Shown here: positions 7,003-8,106 of the stretch, piece after piece | How positions within the stretch are numbered: position 1 is the stretch's first letter | Layout of the letters: every line of letters begins with the position of its first letter | DNA from: Candidatus Poribacteria bacterium | GTDB lineage: Bacteria; Poribacteria; WGA-4E; WGA-3G | Length of the DNA stretch: 8,106 bases | Reading direction: 5' to 3' | NCBI GenBank assembly: GCA_028818995.1 | Contig: JAPPMR010000898.1 | Location: 1-8,106, forward strand | Made by a program: the position numbers and the translations under genes | Notes under the pieces: generated by a model | Seen by the model: only the letters and a program-made list of their open reading frames with translations | The model's database searches: none | Told to the model about the DNA's origin: nothing

Positions 7003-7976
7003 GCGTTTTTCCTATCTATCGTCCAAGACGTCTACGCGCAAATGAAAACCTGCGTCGACTTGTTCGAGAAACGAGTCTGTCTATAGATGACCTTATTTAT
7101 CCAATGTTCGTTGTTCACGGTCGAGACACGGCAATCGAAATAACTTCTATGCCTGGATGTTATCAATATTCTGTTGATAGACTTGTATCTGCTGCGAAAG
7201 AATTGGTATCGCTTGGTATCCCTGGAACGATTTTGTTCGGAATTCCTGAAACGAAAGATTCGCTTGGGTCGGAAGCTTATGCTGAAGATGGCATTATTCA
7301 GCAGGCAGTGTGTGCTATAAAGGACGCTGTCCCTGACCTACTTGTGATGACGGATGTTTGTCTATGTGAGTATACTGATCACGGTCATTGTGGGGTTATT
7401 GAAGGTGACGAGGTACAGAACGACCCAACACTTGATTTACTTGTAAAAGAGAGTTTGTCGCACGCGCAGGCAGGGGCTGATGTTATCGCACCGTCGGATA
7501 TGATGGATGGTCGTGTCGGCGCAATTCGCGACGCATTGGACGATGAGGGATACGAAAATATCCCAATTATGGCGTATTCCGCAAAATACGCCTCGGCTTT
7601 TTATGGACCCTTTCGTGAAGCCGCAGAATCAGCACCACAATTCGGTGATCGCCGTTCATATCAGATGGATCCGGCAAATTCTGAGGAGGGGTTACGTGAA
7701 GTAGCATTAGATATTGAGGAAGGCGCGGACATTGTAATGGTGAAACCTGCACTCTCATATCTGGATGTAATCCATCAAGTGAAAACAGAATATAAGATGC
7801 CTGTTGCAGCATATAATGTTAGTGGCGAATATGCAATGATAAAGGCAGCGGCACAGAATGGATGGGTTGACGAAAAACGGGTTGCACTGGAGGTCTTAAC
7901 AAGTATTAAACGGGCTGGTGCAGATATGATTTTGACATATTTCGCAAAGTCGGTAGTGGAATGGCTTGAAAATTGA
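6999..7976 (+). CDS. hemB: Porphobilinogen synthase (delta-aminolevulinic acid dehydratase)
   Basis: HemB condenses two 5-aminolevulinate molecules into porphobilinogen, an early step in heme, siroheme and cobalamin synthesis, in the cytoplasm. The 325-residue protein is full length. It begins with the usual [18 protein letters not shown] block. The metal site [14 protein letters not shown] carries three cysteines (C121, C123, C131), which marks the zinc-dependent type. Both Schiff-base lysines are present: K196 in [17 protein letters not shown] and K249 in [13 protein letters not shown]277 in the [10 protein letters not shown] motif is where many bacterial enzymes bind an allosteric magnesium. 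The start ATG overlaps the stop of array copy 4 by four bases, with GGAGG at 6990-6994 only four bases upstream, so translation is probably coupled. No other heme gene is in the window. A terminator follows, so hemB is the last gene of this operon. Confidence 0.98.
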   Translation: MSVFPIYRPRRLRANENLRRLVRETSLSIDDLIYPMFVVHGRDTAIEITSMPGCYQYSVDRLVSAAKELVSLGIPGTILFGIPETKDSLGSEAYAEDGIIQQAVCAIKDAVPDLLVMTDVCLCEYTDHGHCGVIEGDEVQNDPTLDLLVKESLSHAQAGADVIAPSDMMDGRVGAIRDALDDEGYENIPIMAYSAKYASAFYGPFREAAESAPQFGDRRSYQMDPANSEEGLREVALDIEEGADIVMVKPALSYLDVIHQVKTEYKMPVAAYNVSGEYAMIKAAAQNGWVDEKRVALEVLTSIKRAGADMILTYFAKSVVEWLEN

Positions 7977-7992
7977 TGTTGCGGTTAAGTAG

Positions 7993-8012
7993 GTTCAGTT
8001 AGGAAACCGAAC
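7993..8012 (+). other. Imperfect hairpin after hemB
   Basis: GTTC-A-GTT and AAC-C-GAAC pair with one mismatch around a 4-base AGGA loop. It lies 16 bases after the hemB stop and before the terminator, so it would fold in the 3' end of the operon transcript. Confidence 0.45.
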
Positions 8013-8032
8013 TATAAGCGTCAATTTAGCGG

Positions 8033-8106
<74 letters not shown>

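Noticed and set aside
7507..7812. Open frames inside hemB on both strands
   Set aside because: They are shadows of a full-length enzyme with all catalytic residues intact.

Overview
The window looks like bacterial chromosome with moderately low GC by eye and dense, ordinary bacterial gene layout: clear Shine-Dalgarno sites, short gaps, no introns and no mobile elements. The gene mix is a CaiB-type CoA transferase, a large alpha/beta-hydrolase-like protein, a Gfo/Idh/MocA oxidoreductase and a family of secreted proteins of the 'YFP...G.YWVY' kind. From memory this recalls uncultured sponge or marine lineages such as Candidatus Poribacteria and relatives. That assignment is an inference from gene style, not a demonstrated fact.

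Left part (1-1886, minus strand): a CaiB/BaiF family CoA transferase is followed 54 bases downstream by the N-terminal 214 codons of a large protein that runs off the left edge. That protein is probably an alpha/beta-hydrolase-like enzyme. The two appear to be one transcription unit. A 141-base divergent region (1887-2027) with a candidate operator separates them from a plus-strand Gfo/Idh/MocA oxidoreductase (2028-3104) whose usual catalytic Glu-Lys-Pro motif reads Glu-Thr-Pro.

Right part (3152-8060, plus strand): a good sigma70-type promoter (TTGTTA, 17 bases, TATACT) precedes four tandem paralogous genes (3216-7002). Each encodes an exported protein of 291-320 residues with a signal peptide, three conserved blocks and a single conserved cysteine. 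I do not know their function. The fourth copy overlaps hemB (porphobilinogen synthase, 6999-7976) by four bases, so heme biosynthesis appears co-transcribed and translationally coupled with the array. A hairpin and a terminator follow hemB. The window then ends in a 41-base A run, probably an assembly or amplification artefact at a contig end.

The most notable feature is the four-copy exported family joined to hemB. The closest pair is copies 3 and 4 (74 of 110 N-terminal residues identical by hand count), and the copies differ mainly in the middle and in an acidic or proline-rich loop. No gene-free stretch exceeds 150 bases; both strands were read and no tRNA, rRNA, CRISPR or insertion sequence was seen.
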